Shown: positions 9,341 to 18,270, numbered from the stretch's first letter. The stretch is 64,000 nt of DNA from an uncultured Phocaeicola sp. (GCA_944320845.1 CALUJA010000014.1:22842-86841), one strand, 5' to 3'. The notes: generated from the letters alone by a model not told the origin. Translations and numbers: made by a program.

Positions 9341-9397
9341 AATAAAAAAGTTGCAATGAAAACTTTCCGTCCTTCATTGCAACTTTTGCTTTTTTGT
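9341..9397. terminator. Bidirectional terminator, lptF/G and thioredoxin-like gene
   Basis: A perfect 13-bp inverted repeat (9348-9360 and 9373-9385, AAGTTGCAATGAA and its complement) with a 12-base loop has an A-rich tract on the left and a T-rich tract on the right, fitting termination from both sides. Confidence 0.8.
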
Positions 9398-9438
9398 TGT
9401 ATTCACATTCTATTCTTTCCACCCGGGATAACTTCCTG

Positions 9439-9933
9439 TCAATTCATATAGGAAGCCAATTCGTCTGCGGTAATGTCCTTGGCAACGATTATTCCTTCAC
9501 TGTCCACCAAGTAATTCTTAAATCCGCTCTTCAAGCCAAACCGCTTGAAAATGTCCGAATTCTTGCCCTCTGTCTCCAGATAACATGCCGTCGCATCTAT
9601 CTTGTCCTGCCGAACCGCCGCATCAAACACCGAACGGTAACGGTCGAAAGAGACAGAAATCATCTTCACACGGGCATCGTTCTCCACTGCATGGCTCAAA
9701 GTGGCATTCCGCTCACGCGAAGCAGCGTCATAACTCGCCCAAAAGCTCAATAAAGTATAACTGCCCTTGGCAGCGCACAGATTGAGCGGCTGTGCTTCAT
9801 TACAAAGAACCAACTCCGGGACAGCTTCTCCCAAAGCTAACTTCTCTGTGACAGAACTCTCTTTACTGAATGAAAGAGAAAGTAAGGAACTTATTATTAA
9901 TACAACAAAAAACCATTTTACACTTTTAATCAT
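9439..9933 (-). CDS. Exported thioredoxin-fold protein lacking the CxxC motif
   Basis: This 164-residue protein has an N-terminal hydrophobic segment (about 7-23) that looks like a signal peptide or anchor, then an AhpC/TSA- or TlpA-like thioredoxin fold. The characteristic TLLSFWAS strand is present, but where redox members have WCxxC it reads YDAASRERN, so it cannot act as an ordinary disulfide oxidoreductase. Other cysteines (CNEAQPLNLC, ACYLE) lie elsewhere. The later MISVSFDRYRS and KNYLVDSEGIIVAKD segments match the rest of the fold. Function unknown; a binding or scaffold role in the periplasm is possible. It is monocistronic with a -7 box at 10044-10051. Confidence 0.7.
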   Translation of the reverse strand: MIKSVKWFFVVLIISSLLSLSFSKESSVTEKLALGEAVPELVLCNEAQPLNLCAAKGSYTLLSFWASYDAASRERNATLSHAVENDARVKMISVSFDRYRSVFDAAVRQDKIDATACYLETEGKNSDIFKRFGLKSGFKNYLVDSEGIIVAKDITADELASYMN

Positions 9934-10043
9934 GTAACTGATTTTAGTTAATACTATCCGAGACTGCCCTACACAGTAATTCCCGCCCGGAATCTTGCTT
10001 CTCAGACACGCGCATCACACGGCATCTTTTTGGGAATCCGCGG

Positions 10044-10051
10044 CAAAGGTA
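10044..10051 (-). promoter_or_regulatory. -7 box of the thioredoxin-like gene
   Basis: TACCTTTG on the minus strand fits TAnnTTTG. It would leave a leader of about 105 bases. Confidence 0.45.
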
Positions 10052-10183
10052 AAGATTTTTCTCTACATAAAACAGAAAAACAAATAATATTTATGTTTTA
10101 CAGCATAGAATTATACTCTTTTAAACCTTATCAGGCCGTCCAACGGCAGAAATGCGAACAAAATATAGCAAAAACCAAAGCCA

Positions 10184-10218
10184 TTTGGCCTCTCGCTATA
10201 ATTTAATTTGTAAATTTG
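10184..10218 (+). promoter_or_regulatory. Promoter of serB
   Basis: TTTG (10184-10187) and TAAATTTG (10211-10218) with 23 bases between them lie about 35 bases before the serB start. Confidence 0.6.
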
Positions 10219-10252
10219 CATACATTTATTATATAGGTATAAGCTTACTCTC

Positions 10253-11485
10253 ATGGAAGGTAAAACAGAGCTAATATTGATTCGCATCAGCGGTGTGGAC
10301 CGTCCGGGACTTACTGCATCCATATCAGAAATCTTGTTAAAATATGACGTAGACATCATGGACATCGGCCAAGCCGACATTCACAGCACGCTATCATTGG
10401 GTATTCTCTTTAAATGCTGTGACCGTGACTCTGGCAATATAATGAAAGACCTGCTGTTTAAAGCCTCCGAACTGGGAATAAACATCCGTTTTTATCCCAT
10501 CACCGCTCAGGAATATGAAGACTGGGTGAACATGCAGGGCAAGAACCGTTACATTCTTACCCTGTTGGGACGGAAGCTTACCGCCGCCCAAATAGCGGGG
10601 GCAACCAAGATTCTGGCAAACCAGCAACTGAACATAGACGGCATTCGCCGGCTGACCGGCCGCATCCCATTAGATGAAAAAAAGGCAAGTGTCAGGGCAT
10701 GCATCGAGTTTTCCGTCCGTGGAACTCCCAAAAACAAGGAGGAACTGCAAAAGCAGCTTATGAAGCTGAGCAGCGACTTGTCTATGGATTTTTCATTTCA
10801 GCAAGACAATATGTATCGCCGGATGCGCAGGCTAATCTGCTTTGATATGGACTCAACATTGATTGAGACAGAAGTAATCGACGAGCTGGCCATGCGCGCA
10901 GGTGTGGGAGATCAGGTGAAAGCCATCACCGGACGAGCCATGCGGGGAGAAATTGACTTTAAAGAAAGTTTTAAAGAAAGGGTGGCCCTGCTGAAAGGAC
11001 TTGATGAAAGTGTCATGAAGGACATAGCCGAAAATCTGCCGATTACGGAAGGAGTGGAGCGTTTGATGTACGTGCTGAAGCGTTATGGATATAAGATAGC
11101 CATCCTTTCGGGAGGATTTACCTACTTCGGCAACTATTTGAAAGAAAAATTCGGTATCGACTATGTGTATGCCAACCAACTTGAAATCGTCAACGGGAAA
11201 CTGACCGGAAAATATTTAGGAGACATCGTAGACGGAAAACGAAAGGCTGAACTGCTGCAGCTCATCGCACAAGTAGAAAAAGTAGACATAGCACAAACAA
11301 TCGCCGTCGGCGACGGAGCCAACGATTTGCCTATGCTTTCTGTGGCGGGATTGGGCATCGCCTTTCACGCCAAACCTAAAGTAGTGGCGAATGCCCGCCA
11401 GTCCATCAACACAATAGGGCTTGATGGAGTGCTTTATTTCTTGGGCTTCAAAGATTCGTATCTGGACGAACAGGGAAAACTATAA
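10253..11485 (+). CDS. serB: Phosphoserine phosphatase with two ACT domains
   Basis: This 410-residue cytosolic enzyme removes phosphate from O-phosphoserine, the last step of serine synthesis. Two ACT-like regulatory domains come first (about 5-80, beginning with DRPGLTASISEILL, and about 98-175), then the HAD domain with DMDST (198-202; Asp198 nucleophile), motif II LSGGFTYFG, and the Mg motif GDGANDLPML. The ACT domains suggest amino-acid feedback, as in mycobacterial SerB. E. coli SerB is shorter with one partial domain, so the length here is a difference of architecture, not an error. The helicase gene follows 23 bases later, probably co-transcribed. Confidence 0.93.
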   Translation: MEGKTELILIRISGVDRPGLTASISEILLKYDVDIMDIGQADIHSTLSLGILFKCCDRDSGNIMKDLLFKASELGINIRFYPITAQEYEDWVNMQGKNRYILTLLGRKLTAAQIAGATKILANQQLNIDGIRRLTGRIPLDEKKASVRACIEFSVRGTPKNKEELQKQLMKLSSDLSMDFSFQQDNMYRRMRRLICFDMDSTLIETEVIDELAMRAGVGDQVKAITGRAMRGEIDFKESFKERVALLKGLDESVMKDIAENLPITEGVERLMYVLKRYGYKIAILSGGFTYFGNYLKEKFGIDYVYANQLEIVNGKLTGKYLGDIVDGKRKAELLQLIAQVEKVDIAQTIAVGDGANDLPMLSVAGLGIAFHAKPKVVANARQSINTIGLDGVLYFLGFKDSYLDEQGKL

Positions 11486-11508
11486 GAACAAAACAGAACA
11501 ATGAATAT

Positions 11509-12777
11509 ATGAAGTTTTCAGAACTGAACTTAGAAGAATGTGTATTACAGGCATTGGATGCCATGAATTTCCGAGAATGCACACCGGTGCAAGAGCATAC
11601 AATACCTGTTATTTTAGAGGGAAGAGACCTGATTGGCGTAGCACAAACCGGAACCGGAAAGACCGCCGCCTATCTGTTACCCGTATTAAACCAACTTAGC
11701 AAAGGGACATACCCGGCCGATGCCATCAACTGCATCGTCATGTCGCCTACTCGAGAACTGGCCCAGCAAATAGACCAACAGATGGAAGGCTTTTCCTACT
11801 TCATGCCGGCATCGAGTGTAGCCGTGTATGGAGGCAATGACGGCATCCGTTTCGAGCAGGAAAAAAAGGGTTTGACCTTAGGAGCCGATGTGGTGATTGC
11901 CACCCCAGGACGATTAATCAGCCACCTAAGCTTAGGTTATGTAGATTTATCAAAAGTTTCATTCTTTATCCTGGATGAGGCTGACCGCATGCTAGACATG
12001 GGATTTGCCGATGATATCATGCAAATCGTCAAGTATTTGCCCAAAAATCGTCAGACAATAATGTTTTCTGCTACTATGCCAAACAAAATACAGCAACTAG
12101 CAAAAACAATTTTGAACAATCCCGTAGAAGTGAAACTGGCAGTATCAAAACCGGCGGACAAAATAATCCAAGCCGCATATGTATGCCATGAAGCACAGAA
12201 GCTGGGTATCATCGAAAGTCTTTTTCATACGCAGCAGCCGGAGCGCGTAATCATATTCGCCTCGTCTAAACTGAAGGTGAAAGAAGTGACGAAGTCCTTG
12301 AAAAAACTGAAGCTGAATGTAGGCGAAATGCATTCTGACCTGGAGCAAAGCCAGCGCGAAGCTATCATGCACGAATTTCGGAATGGAAGAATCAACATTC
12401 TTGTTGCGACAGACATCGTGGCGCGAGGGATAGATATCGATGATATCCGCCTGGTGATAAATTACGATGTTCCGCATGATAATGAAGATTACGTGCACCG
12501 AATCGGACGAACGGCACGTGCAAACAACGACGGTTGCGCCATCACCTTTGTCAGCGAAACCGAACAGACACGCTTCAAGCAAATAGAAGATTTTCTTGGG
12601 AAAAGCATCTACAAGATTCCGGTTCCGGCAGAACTGGGCGAGGCTCCGGCATACGCTCCCCACGCTTCGCGTTCCCGCCGAAACGGAAATTCATGGAAAA
12701 GCAAAGGAAACGGGAAAAAACATTCAGCGGGCAGGAAAAACCCGAAAGACAGGCAGCAACGCACCACCAAGAATTAA
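11509..12777 (+). CDS. DEAD-box RNA helicase (RhlE-like)
   Basis: ATP-dependent RNA helicase of 422 residues with the full motif set: Q motif (FRECTPVQEHTIP), Walker A AQTGTGKT (45-52), PTRELAQQ, TPGR, DEAD (156-159), SAT (187-189), ARGIDI and HRIGRTAR. The tail after about 370 is basic and rich in Ser, Arg and Lys, a usual RNA-binding extension. It probably works in ribosome assembly or mRNA turnover. RhlE is the closest named group by its start (MKFSELNLEECVLQALDAM); CsdA or SrmB are less likely because of the short tail. It ends before a strong terminator. Confidence 0.9.
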   Translation: MKFSELNLEECVLQALDAMNFRECTPVQEHTIPVILEGRDLIGVAQTGTGKTAAYLLPVLNQLSKGTYPADAINCIVMSPTRELAQQIDQQMEGFSYFMPASSVAVYGGNDGIRFEQEKKGLTLGADVVIATPGRLISHLSLGYVDLSKVSFFILDEADRMLDMGFADDIMQIVKYLPKNRQTIMFSATMPNKIQQLAKTILNNPVEVKLAVSKPADKIIQAAYVCHEAQKLGIIESLFHTQQPERVIIFASSKLKVKEVTKSLKKLKLNVGEMHSDLEQSQREAIMHEFRNGRINILVATDIVARGIDIDDIRLVINYDVPHDNEDYVHRIGRTARANNDGCAITFVSETEQTRFKQIEDFLGKSIYKIPVPAELGEAPAYAPHASRSRRNGNSWKSKGNGKKHSAGRKNPKDRQQRTTKN

Positions 12778-12806
12778 CCTTGGGCACAGATTGCAGCCAT
12801 AAAAGC

Positions 12807-12840
12807 AAAGGCAGCCCCAGCAAAATCTGGGGCTGCCTTT
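12807..12840. terminator. Bidirectional terminator, helicase / DUF4293 gene
   Basis: A perfect 14-bp stem (12807-12820 and 12827-12840, AAAGGCAGCCCCAG and its complement) with a 6-base loop lies between convergent genes. Confidence 0.85.
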
Positions 12841-12851
12841 ATTGCAATATC

Positions 12852-13307
12852 TTAACGCAACCTTTCGTACGCCTTTACCAACACTTCATCTTTTCCGATG
12901 GCACGGATTGCCAGCCAATTCAGTATGATTGAAATCAACGGCAGGCAGACAGCCCACGACGGGACGAACCTGCAGTCTTCCTTCAGCATGAAGACAAAAA
13001 CAACCAGTGTCACATAATAGCCAACCAGCAAGATGCTGTTAAAAAGAGTCAGACGAATCTGCAGCATACGCTTTCTATACAGGAAAATCGTAGCAAGCGA
13101 AACTATAGCCGCAACTGTCAATATAACAAAAAGCGCCCACGGTGCATAATCGCTCACGCCATCGGCCGAGACAATCGCCAGATTGGTAAATTCAGTGGCC
13201 GGTATGCTATAGTCTGCAGAAACGAAACTCCCGACAGGAAGAGACATCATCACGACCATCAGTATGGCCACAACCAACAAATAAACAGTCTGAATACGCT
13301 GTATCAT
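12852..13307 (-). CDS. DUF4293 membrane protein
   Basis: This 151-residue protein has four predicted membrane segments (about 7-27, 55-76, 88-110, 118-137) and opens with MIQRIQTVYLL, the signature of the Bacteroidetes family DUF4293. Its function is unknown. It lies downstream of the RNA polymerase omega and bamD genes on the same strand, a neighbourhood I recall as common for the family; a gap of 154 bases without a recognisable promoter separates it from omega. Localisation is the inner membrane. Confidence 0.8.
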   Translation of the reverse strand: MIQRIQTVYLLVVAILMVVMMSLPVGSFVSADYSIPATEFTNLAIVSADGVSDYAPWALFVILTVAAIVSLATIFLYRKRMLQIRLTLFNSILLVGYYVTLVVFVFMLKEDCRFVPSWAVCLPLISIILNWLAIRAIGKDEVLVKAYERLR

Positions 13308-13461
13308 AAGAACAATAATCTAATCGTTAAAAATCAAGCACCCATCACTTCACAAAAACAAAGCAGAAAATCCCAAATTCCTACACAAACCATGCATATC
13401 CTGAGATTTTCCGCTCCTGCTATCTGTCAGAATCCTTAAAACCCTTTTTCAGAAATACCGT

Positions 13462-13797
13462 TTACTGCAGTTTTTCCTTCTCTTTTGCAGGATTTCTGTA
13501 ATAAACCTTCCCTTCTATATATTCCTGCGTAGCAATCAAAGTCGGTTTCGGAAGCTTCTCATAATAACGGGAAATCTCAATCTGCTCTCTGTTCTCAAAT
13601 ACTTCCTCCAGATTATCATTATACGAAGCAAATTCTTGCAACTTCTTAGAAAGGTCATTCTTCATCTCCGCTGCAATCTGGTTTGCACGCTTGCCGATGA
13701 TGGCAACAGTTTCGTAGATGTTACCCGTATCCTCACACACTTCCATAAGGTCACGCGTAACGGTAGTCGTAGGAGCGTTTGTTTTTTTGTAATCCAT
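13462..13797 (-). CDS. rpoZ: RNA polymerase omega subunit (Rpb6 family)
   Basis: This 111-residue protein matches the Bacteroidetes version of the omega/Rpb6 subunit, which helps assemble and stabilise RNA polymerase by clamping the beta-prime subunit. The diagnostic segment is GNIYETVAIIGKRANQIAAE (26-45), equivalent to the Rpb6 helix that contacts beta-prime. The region after it (about 46-111) is longer and more charged than in proteobacterial omega. It follows bamD by 23 bases and is probably expressed from the same promoter. Confidence 0.83.
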   Translation of the reverse strand: MDYKKTNAPTTTVTRDLMEVCEDTGNIYETVAIIGKRANQIAAEMKNDLSKKLQEFASYNDNLEEVFENREQIEISRYYEKLPKPTLIATQEYIEGKVYYRNPAKEKEKLQ

Positions 13798-13820
13798 AAT
13801 CTTTTATTTACCACAAATTA

Positions 13821-14660
13821 TTAATATTCTTCTTCTGTCGAAACGTATTTGCTTGCATCCTTATAAATGTCTTCCACCTCGGCAATATACTTGCTTTCCG
13901 GGAACTCATTCTTGAACGCATAATATTCATCTATCGTTTCACGCATACGTTCTTCCTTCTTTTCAAGGACACTTTCTTTTGCCATCCCGTATTTGGCGCG
14001 CAGTATCAATATAGACAATTCCTCGCGCAACTTGGTATAAGGATAATCTTTCAGCACGTTTTGCGCCGTTACCACAGCAGCCAAATAGTTGTTTCCCGTG
14101 CTGCTATAGGACGCGTTACCTGAATAAGAGCCCAAATCATAGTATAGCTTGGCCGACAGATATTCCTTCTCGACCAATTTGTCCTGTAACTCAAAAATCA
14201 TATCCTGGGCAATATCCCGGCGCGAACTGCCGGGAAAATACTCCATAAACATCTGCAGTTCTTCTATTGCCTTATAGGTGCTGCTCTGGTCAAGCCGCGG
14301 CTCCGGCGTGTCGAGATAGAGCGCTTTTCCGCTATGGAAGCGTGCCAGCTCCGTATAGGTACCACGCGGATAAGTGGTGTAATAAGTATTAAAATAGTGG
14401 GATGCTGTCACAAAATCACCCTGGTTATAATAAGTCATGGCCAGCATATAGAGAGACTCCTCGCCGTTTACCGTTCCTTTCAGAATAGGAATCAGCTCTT
14501 CCAGTATGGTTGCAGCTCTCGAATTCTGTCCCTTGGCGAAATAACTCTTCGCCGCCTCATACTTATATTCGTAGTCTGTGCTCTTCAGCACCTTATTGTA
14601 CTCTCCGCAAGACGACAAGACGCAGGCGGAAAGAAGCGCCATAGCTATGCTTTTTTTCAT
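13821..14660 (-). CDS. bamD: Outer-membrane assembly lipoprotein BamD
   Basis: This 279-residue lipoprotein is an essential partner of BamA in inserting beta-barrel proteins into the outer membrane. The signal peptide ends in a lipobox LSSC (Cys around 19), followed by tetratricopeptide repeats: KSYFAKGQNSRAATILEE, YYNQGDFVTASHYF and AIEELQMFMEYFPGS. The frame extends upstream, but the start at 14660 gives a proper lipoprotein signal peptide (MKKSIAMALLSACVLSSC), and the -7 box at 14681-14688 lies inside the longer reading. The omega subunit and DUF4293 genes follow. Confidence 0.92.
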   Translation of the reverse strand: MKKSIAMALLSACVLSSCGEYNKVLKSTDYEYKYEAAKSYFAKGQNSRAATILEELIPILKGTVNGEESLYMLAMTYYNQGDFVTASHYFNTYYTTYPRGTYTELARFHSGKALYLDTPEPRLDQSSTYKAIEELQMFMEYFPGSSRRDIAQDMIFELQDKLVEKEYLSAKLYYDLGSYSGNASYSSTGNNYLAAVVTAQNVLKDYPYTKLREELSILILRAKYGMAKESVLEKKEERMRETIDEYYAFKNEFPESKYIAEVEDIYKDASKYVSTEEEY

Positions 14661-14680
14661 ATCAATCCTATATAGTCGTG

Positions 14681-14712
14681 CAAAATTACTTCTTTCCATG
14701 AAATAATACAAC
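14681..14712 (-). promoter_or_regulatory. Promoter of bamD
   Basis: On the minus strand GTTG (14709-14712) and TAATTTTG (14681-14688), 20 bases apart, fit the -33/-7 pattern. The -7 box decides the bamD start at 14660. Confidence 0.55.
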
Positions 14713-14810
14713 TGTTGGACTAAAAATTAACAAATGAAATGAACTGATTCACCTAATCCGCCCCACGTTTCCTCTTGAGCAAACATTTTTTTGCATACGG
14801 CAATATTTCT

Positions 14811-15746
14811 TTATCCACGGTCTTTTTCCTTCATCATAAGCATCTGGGCACGGCTCTTGCTCCGGGTAACCAGAAATACACCCGTAAAGACGAGACAGAC
14901 TGCCACGACCTTCAGGAAATTGAACGAGTCCATCCCCCAGCAGACCGTAAAGACACTGGCCACTATGGGCTGGACATAACAATACATGCTTACCACCGTG
15001 GGACGCAGGCTGCGCTGTGCCACCGGAGAAAGCAAATAGCTGAAGAACGTTCCGCCCAAGACAACGAAAGCCATTCCCCCGACCAACTCAAGCGGAATGG
15101 AAGTCCAATCAAAGGTTATCAGCTCGCTATAAGAAAACGGGATAATGCAAATCGAAGAATATGTAAACATCCATTTCATCAGCGTGATAGGGGAATAACG
15201 GCTTATCAAGCCTTTAAACAGCACCAGATAAACAGAAAAGCTCAGTTCGGCCAGCAGACAAATGATGTCGCCCCATACATTCCCCACCTGAGACACATCG
15301 ATACTTTTGTTGCTCAATATCAAAAGCAAGGCGCCGCTTGCTCCGGCAAAGATGCCGAGCACCTTCTTCCCCGTAACAGGCTCTTTCAAATAGAATGCGG
15401 CTATTATCATCGTCAGGATTGGAGTGCTCGTCGTGATGATAGACGCGTCAATCGGCGAAGTCATGCCCAGGCCGAAAGTATAAAGGCCCTGATTGAAGAC
15501 GATTCCCAAAAGAGAGGCGAAAAAGAGCTTCAGCATATCCTCGTGCGGAACATGCTCCTTCTTTGTAAAGAACGAGGCAATCCAGAACAAGACAGCCGCC
15601 CCGACGATGCGGACATCCACCATAATGAAAGGAGTAACGGCACTTCCTATAAATACCAGCTTGGCAACCGGAGACATCAGTCCCCACATCGTGTTGGCCG
15701 TAAGCATTGCAGCATGGCCTTTGATTTCGTTTGTTTTCATTTTCAT
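14811..15746 (-). CDS. EamA/DMT-family membrane exporter
   Basis: This 311-residue inner-membrane protein has about ten membrane segments arranged as two EamA repeats (about 8-140 and 155-300), as in the drug/metabolite transporter superfamily. Members export amino acids, nucleobases, sugars or toxic compounds, and the substrate here cannot be inferred. Typical motifs are NTMWGLMSPVAKL near the start, and AASLLG- and P-rich loops between helices. An alternative start is the Met at 15740. It is divergent from the acyl-CoA synthetase gene and has its own -7 box 15 bases upstream. No function is suggested by the neighbours. Confidence 0.85.
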   Translation of the reverse strand: MKMKTNEIKGHAAMLTANTMWGLMSPVAKLVFIGSAVTPFIMVDVRIVGAAVLFWIASFFTKKEHVPHEDMLKLFFASLLGIVFNQGLYTFGLGMTSPIDASIITTSTPILTMIIAAFYLKEPVTGKKVLGIFAGASGALLLILSNKSIDVSQVGNVWGDIICLLAELSFSVYLVLFKGLISRYSPITLMKWMFTYSSICIIPFSYSELITFDWTSIPLELVGGMAFVVLGGTFFSYLLSPVAQRSLRPTVVSMYCYVQPIVASVFTVCWGMDSFNFLKVVAVCLVFTGVFLVTRSKSRAQMLMMKEKDRG

Positions 15747-15760
15747 CCGATTTTTCCGCG

Positions 15761-15768
15761 CAAAATTA
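15761..15768 (-). promoter_or_regulatory. -7 box of the EamA gene
   Basis: TAATTTTG on the minus strand, about 15 bases before the start codon, implying a very short leader. Confidence 0.45.
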
Positions 15769-15842
15769 CGAAAGAAATGAATTGGGTGTTCAGCAAAAAC
15801 GTATTTCTTACACCGACAAAACTAAGGATAAAGGCGGATTAG

Positions 15843-15874
15843 TTGTGAGATTCCCTTAAAATTCATTACTTTTG
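15843..15874 (+). promoter_or_regulatory. Promoter of the acyl-CoA synthetase gene
   Basis: TTG (15843-15845) and TACTTTTG (15867-15874) separated by 21 bases; the start codon is about 43 bases further on. Confidence 0.6.
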
Positions 15875-15917
15875 CGCGCAAATCCGTGCACATTGTGCAA
15901 TTTGTAACAAAATAAGA

Positions 15918-17582
15918 ATGGAGATACAAGACAGTTTCATATATCTGATTGAGCAGAGCATCCGTACCAACTGGGACCGCGATGCGCTGACAGACTACAA
16001 AGGTGCTACGCTGCAATACAAGGATGTAGCACGCAAAATCGAGAAGATGCATATCCTGTTCCGGCATGCAGGCATCGAAAAGGGAGACAAGATAGCATTG
16101 TGCGGACGCAACAGCGCCAACTGGTCTGCCGTATTCCTGAGCATCGTCACGTATGGAGCTGTCGCGGTGCCCATTCTCCACGAGTTCAAGGCCGACAATG
16201 TGCATCATATCGTCAACCACTCGGAATCCAAAATGCTGTTTGTCGGCGACCAAGTGTGGGAAAACTTCAATGAAGCGGCCATGCCCAACCTTGAAGGAAT
16301 CATTGAACTGAAGAATCTGGACCTGGTATTCTCGCGCTCCAAGCAGCTTACATACGCACGCGAGCATCTTAATGAAGAGTTCGGCAAGAAATATCCCTGC
16401 CGCTTCCGGGCCGAACAAGTGTCTTACCGCCGCGAACAGCCGGACGAACTGGCGGTCATCAACTATACATCGGGCACCACCGGATATTCAAAGGGAGTCA
16501 TGCTCCCCTACCGGAGCATCCTTTCAAACGTAGTGCACATCCACAGCAAGGTGGGGCTGCAGGCGGGAGAACGTATCGTATCCATGCTTCCGTTAGGGCA
16601 TATATTCGGACTGGTATTCGACTTCCTTTACGGCATCACCGTGGGAGCACACTTATGGTTCCTGACCCGCATGCCAAGCCCGAAGATTATCGCCGAATCG
16701 TTTGCCGAAATCCGTCCGCGGGTCATTGCCTGCGTACCGCTGATTGTGGAAAAAATCTTCAAGAAGAATATCCTCCCCAAAGTAGACAACAGATTAGGCA
16801 AGCTTCTGCTTAACCTGCCCATCATAAGCGACCGCATCAAGGCCGAAATCCGCCAGAAAGCGATGGAGGTGTTCGGAGGAAACTTCATTGAGATAGTTAT
16901 CGGCGGAGCGCCTTTCAATGCCGAAGTGGAAGCATTCCTCCGGAAAATAAACTTTCCCTATACCATTGCCTACGGCATGACCGAATGCGCCCCGCTCATC
17001 TGCCACAGCCGCTGGGACGAAATACAGTATACTTCATGCGGAAAGACCGTATCCAACATGGAGACCAAAGTGCTTTCCCCGCAGCCTGAAAGGATTCCGG
17101 GAGAACTGGTATGCCGGGGGATGAACGTCATGCTCGGTTATTACAAGAATGAGGAGGCAACACTCCAGACCATCGACAAGGAGGGATGGCTGCACACCGG
17201 AGACATGGCCGTAAAAGATGAAGACGGAAACATTTTCATCAAAGGCAGATGCAAGAACATGCTCCTTTCTTCGTCGGGGCAGAACATTTATCCGGAAGAA
17301 ATCGAGGCACGGCTCAACAACATGCCCTTTGTCAACGAATCGCTGGTCATCATGAAAGACAGCAAACTCATCGCTCTGGTCTATCCGGACAATGATGAAG
17401 CGTTTGCCCAGAACATGACCAAGACGCAGCTTGAAGCCGCCATCGAGACAAACCGCACAGAGCTGAACAAGGTTCTGCCGGCGTACTCCCAGATTTCCCG
17501 CATAAAGCTTTATCCGGAAGAATTCGAGAAAACGGCCAAAAAGAGCATCAAGAGATTCATGTATCAGGACATCAAGGACTGA
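15918..17582 (+). CDS. AMP-forming acyl-CoA synthetase (long-chain type)
   Basis: This 554-residue ANL-superfamily enzyme activates a carboxylic acid, probably a long-chain fatty acid, to acyl-AMP and then acyl-CoA. It has the P-loop YTSGTTGYSKG (183-193), YGMTECAPL (A5), the HTGD motif (A7), KGRCKNMLLSSSGQNIYPEEIE (A8 hinge and onwards) and a C-terminal KKSIKRF region with the lid lysine. It lacks the insertion common in FadD-type enzymes and may instead use acyl carrier protein as acceptor; this cannot be settled from sequence. Its end overlaps the convergent lipB gene by 11 bases. Role inferred: fatty acid recycling into phospholipid or lipid A. Confidence 0.85.
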   Translation: MEIQDSFIYLIEQSIRTNWDRDALTDYKGATLQYKDVARKIEKMHILFRHAGIEKGDKIALCGRNSANWSAVFLSIVTYGAVAVPILHEFKADNVHHIVNHSESKMLFVGDQVWENFNEAAMPNLEGIIELKNLDLVFSRSKQLTYAREHLNEEFGKKYPCRFRAEQVSYRREQPDELAVINYTSGTTGYSKGVMLPYRSILSNVVHIHSKVGLQAGERIVSMLPLGHIFGLVFDFLYGITVGAHLWFLTRMPSPKIIAESFAEIRPRVIACVPLIVEKIFKKNILPKVDNRLGKLLLNLPIISDRIKAEIRQKAMEVFGGNFIEIVIGGAPFNAEVEAFLRKINFPYTIAYGMTECAPLICHSRWDEIQYTSCGKTVSNMETKVLSPQPERIPGELVCRGMNVMLGYYKNEEATLQTIDKEGWLHTGDMAVKDEDGNIFIKGRCKNMLLSSSGQNIYPEEIEARLNNMPFVNESLVIMKDSKLIALVYPDNDEAFAQNMTKTQLEAAIETNRTELNKVLPAYSQISRIKLYPEEFEKTAKKSIKRFMYQDIKD

Positions 17583-18234
17583 CATGCAGCAGCATCCTGA
17601 CGGCAGACTCTAACCGCGCGGCCACTTCCTCCATGGCAAGCGGCCGCCCCAGTTCGCGGGAAAGCGAGGTTACCCCCTTGTCGGTGAATCCGCACGGGTG
17701 GATATAGCTGAAATACCGCAGGTCTGTATTGACATTGAGAGCCAATCCGTGCATGGTCACAAAGCGGCTGCTCCTTACCCCTATCGCACAAATCTTGCGC
17801 TCCTGAGGCATACCGACGTCCAGCCATACGCCCGTCGCACCCTTTACGCGGCCCGCCTCTACGCCATACGAGGCACAGACCCGGATTACAGCTTCCTCAA
17901 GCAGACAGATATAGTCTTTCAGTCCCAGATGATAGTCTTCCAGATTCAGGATGGGATAGCACACCAGCTGGCCTGGCCCGTGATAAGTGATGTCTCCCCC
18001 CCGGTCGATGCGGAAAAGCTCGGCACCTATCTGGCGCAGGCGGGCTTCATCGAGCAGCAGATTGGAATCCTTCCCGTGCTTTCCCAACGTATACACATGC
18101 GGATGCTCGCAGAATATCAAACGGTTCTCATAAGGAAAGGAGGACTGTCTGGCATCAACCAGCGCTTCAAACAGGCGCTTCTGCCGCATCCACGCTTCCT
18201 GATAGGGAACAAGCCCCCAATGTTCGGTTTTCAT
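17572..18234 (-). CDS. lipB: Octanoyl-[ACP]:protein octanoyltransferase LipB
   Basis: This 220-residue cytosolic enzyme moves octanoate from acyl carrier protein to the lipoyl domains of dehydrogenase complexes and GcvH. The family signature RGGDITYHGPGQLV is present (78-91), as are the catalytic Cys181 (IHPCGF) and Lys147 (RKICAIG). The lipoyl synthase gene lipA, often adjacent to lipB in other bacteria, is not in this window. gcvP, a glycine cleavage enzyme that uses a lipoylated partner, lies 2.3 kb away. The gene has a -7 box at 18263-18270 and overlaps the acyl-CoA synthetase end. Confidence 0.93.
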   Translation of the reverse strand: MKTEHWGLVPYQEAWMRQKRLFEALVDARQSSFPYENRLIFCEHPHVYTLGKHGKDSNLLLDEARLRQIGAELFRIDRGGDITYHGPGQLVCYPILNLEDYHLGLKDYICLLEEAVIRVCASYGVEAGRVKGATGVWLDVGMPQERKICAIGVRSSRFVTMHGLALNVNTDLRYFSYIHPCGFTDKGVTSLSRELGRPLAMEEVAARLESAVRMLLHVSP

Positions 18235-18262
18235 ACACTTTTTAGCTTAAAGATTCCACGAG

Positions 18263-18270
18263 CAAAGATA
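18263..18270 (-). promoter_or_regulatory. -7 box of lipB
   Basis: TATCTTTG on the minus strand, about 29 bases before the lipB start codon. Confidence 0.5.

Larger units (their letters stand above)
9934..10252. other. 319-base divergent intergenic region
   Basis: This gap between the thioredoxin-like gene and serB holds the two divergent promoters listed separately. I found no further gene, RNA or strong hairpin in it. Confidence 0.6.

Noticed and set aside
13308-13461. Possible small gene or RNA between the omega and DUF4293 genes
   Set aside because: No convincing frame, promoter or stable hairpin was found.
14775-15842. 355-codon open frame on the plus strand
   Set aside because: It is antisense to the EamA exporter, rich in His, Arg and Gln as shadows are, and shows no recognisable domain.
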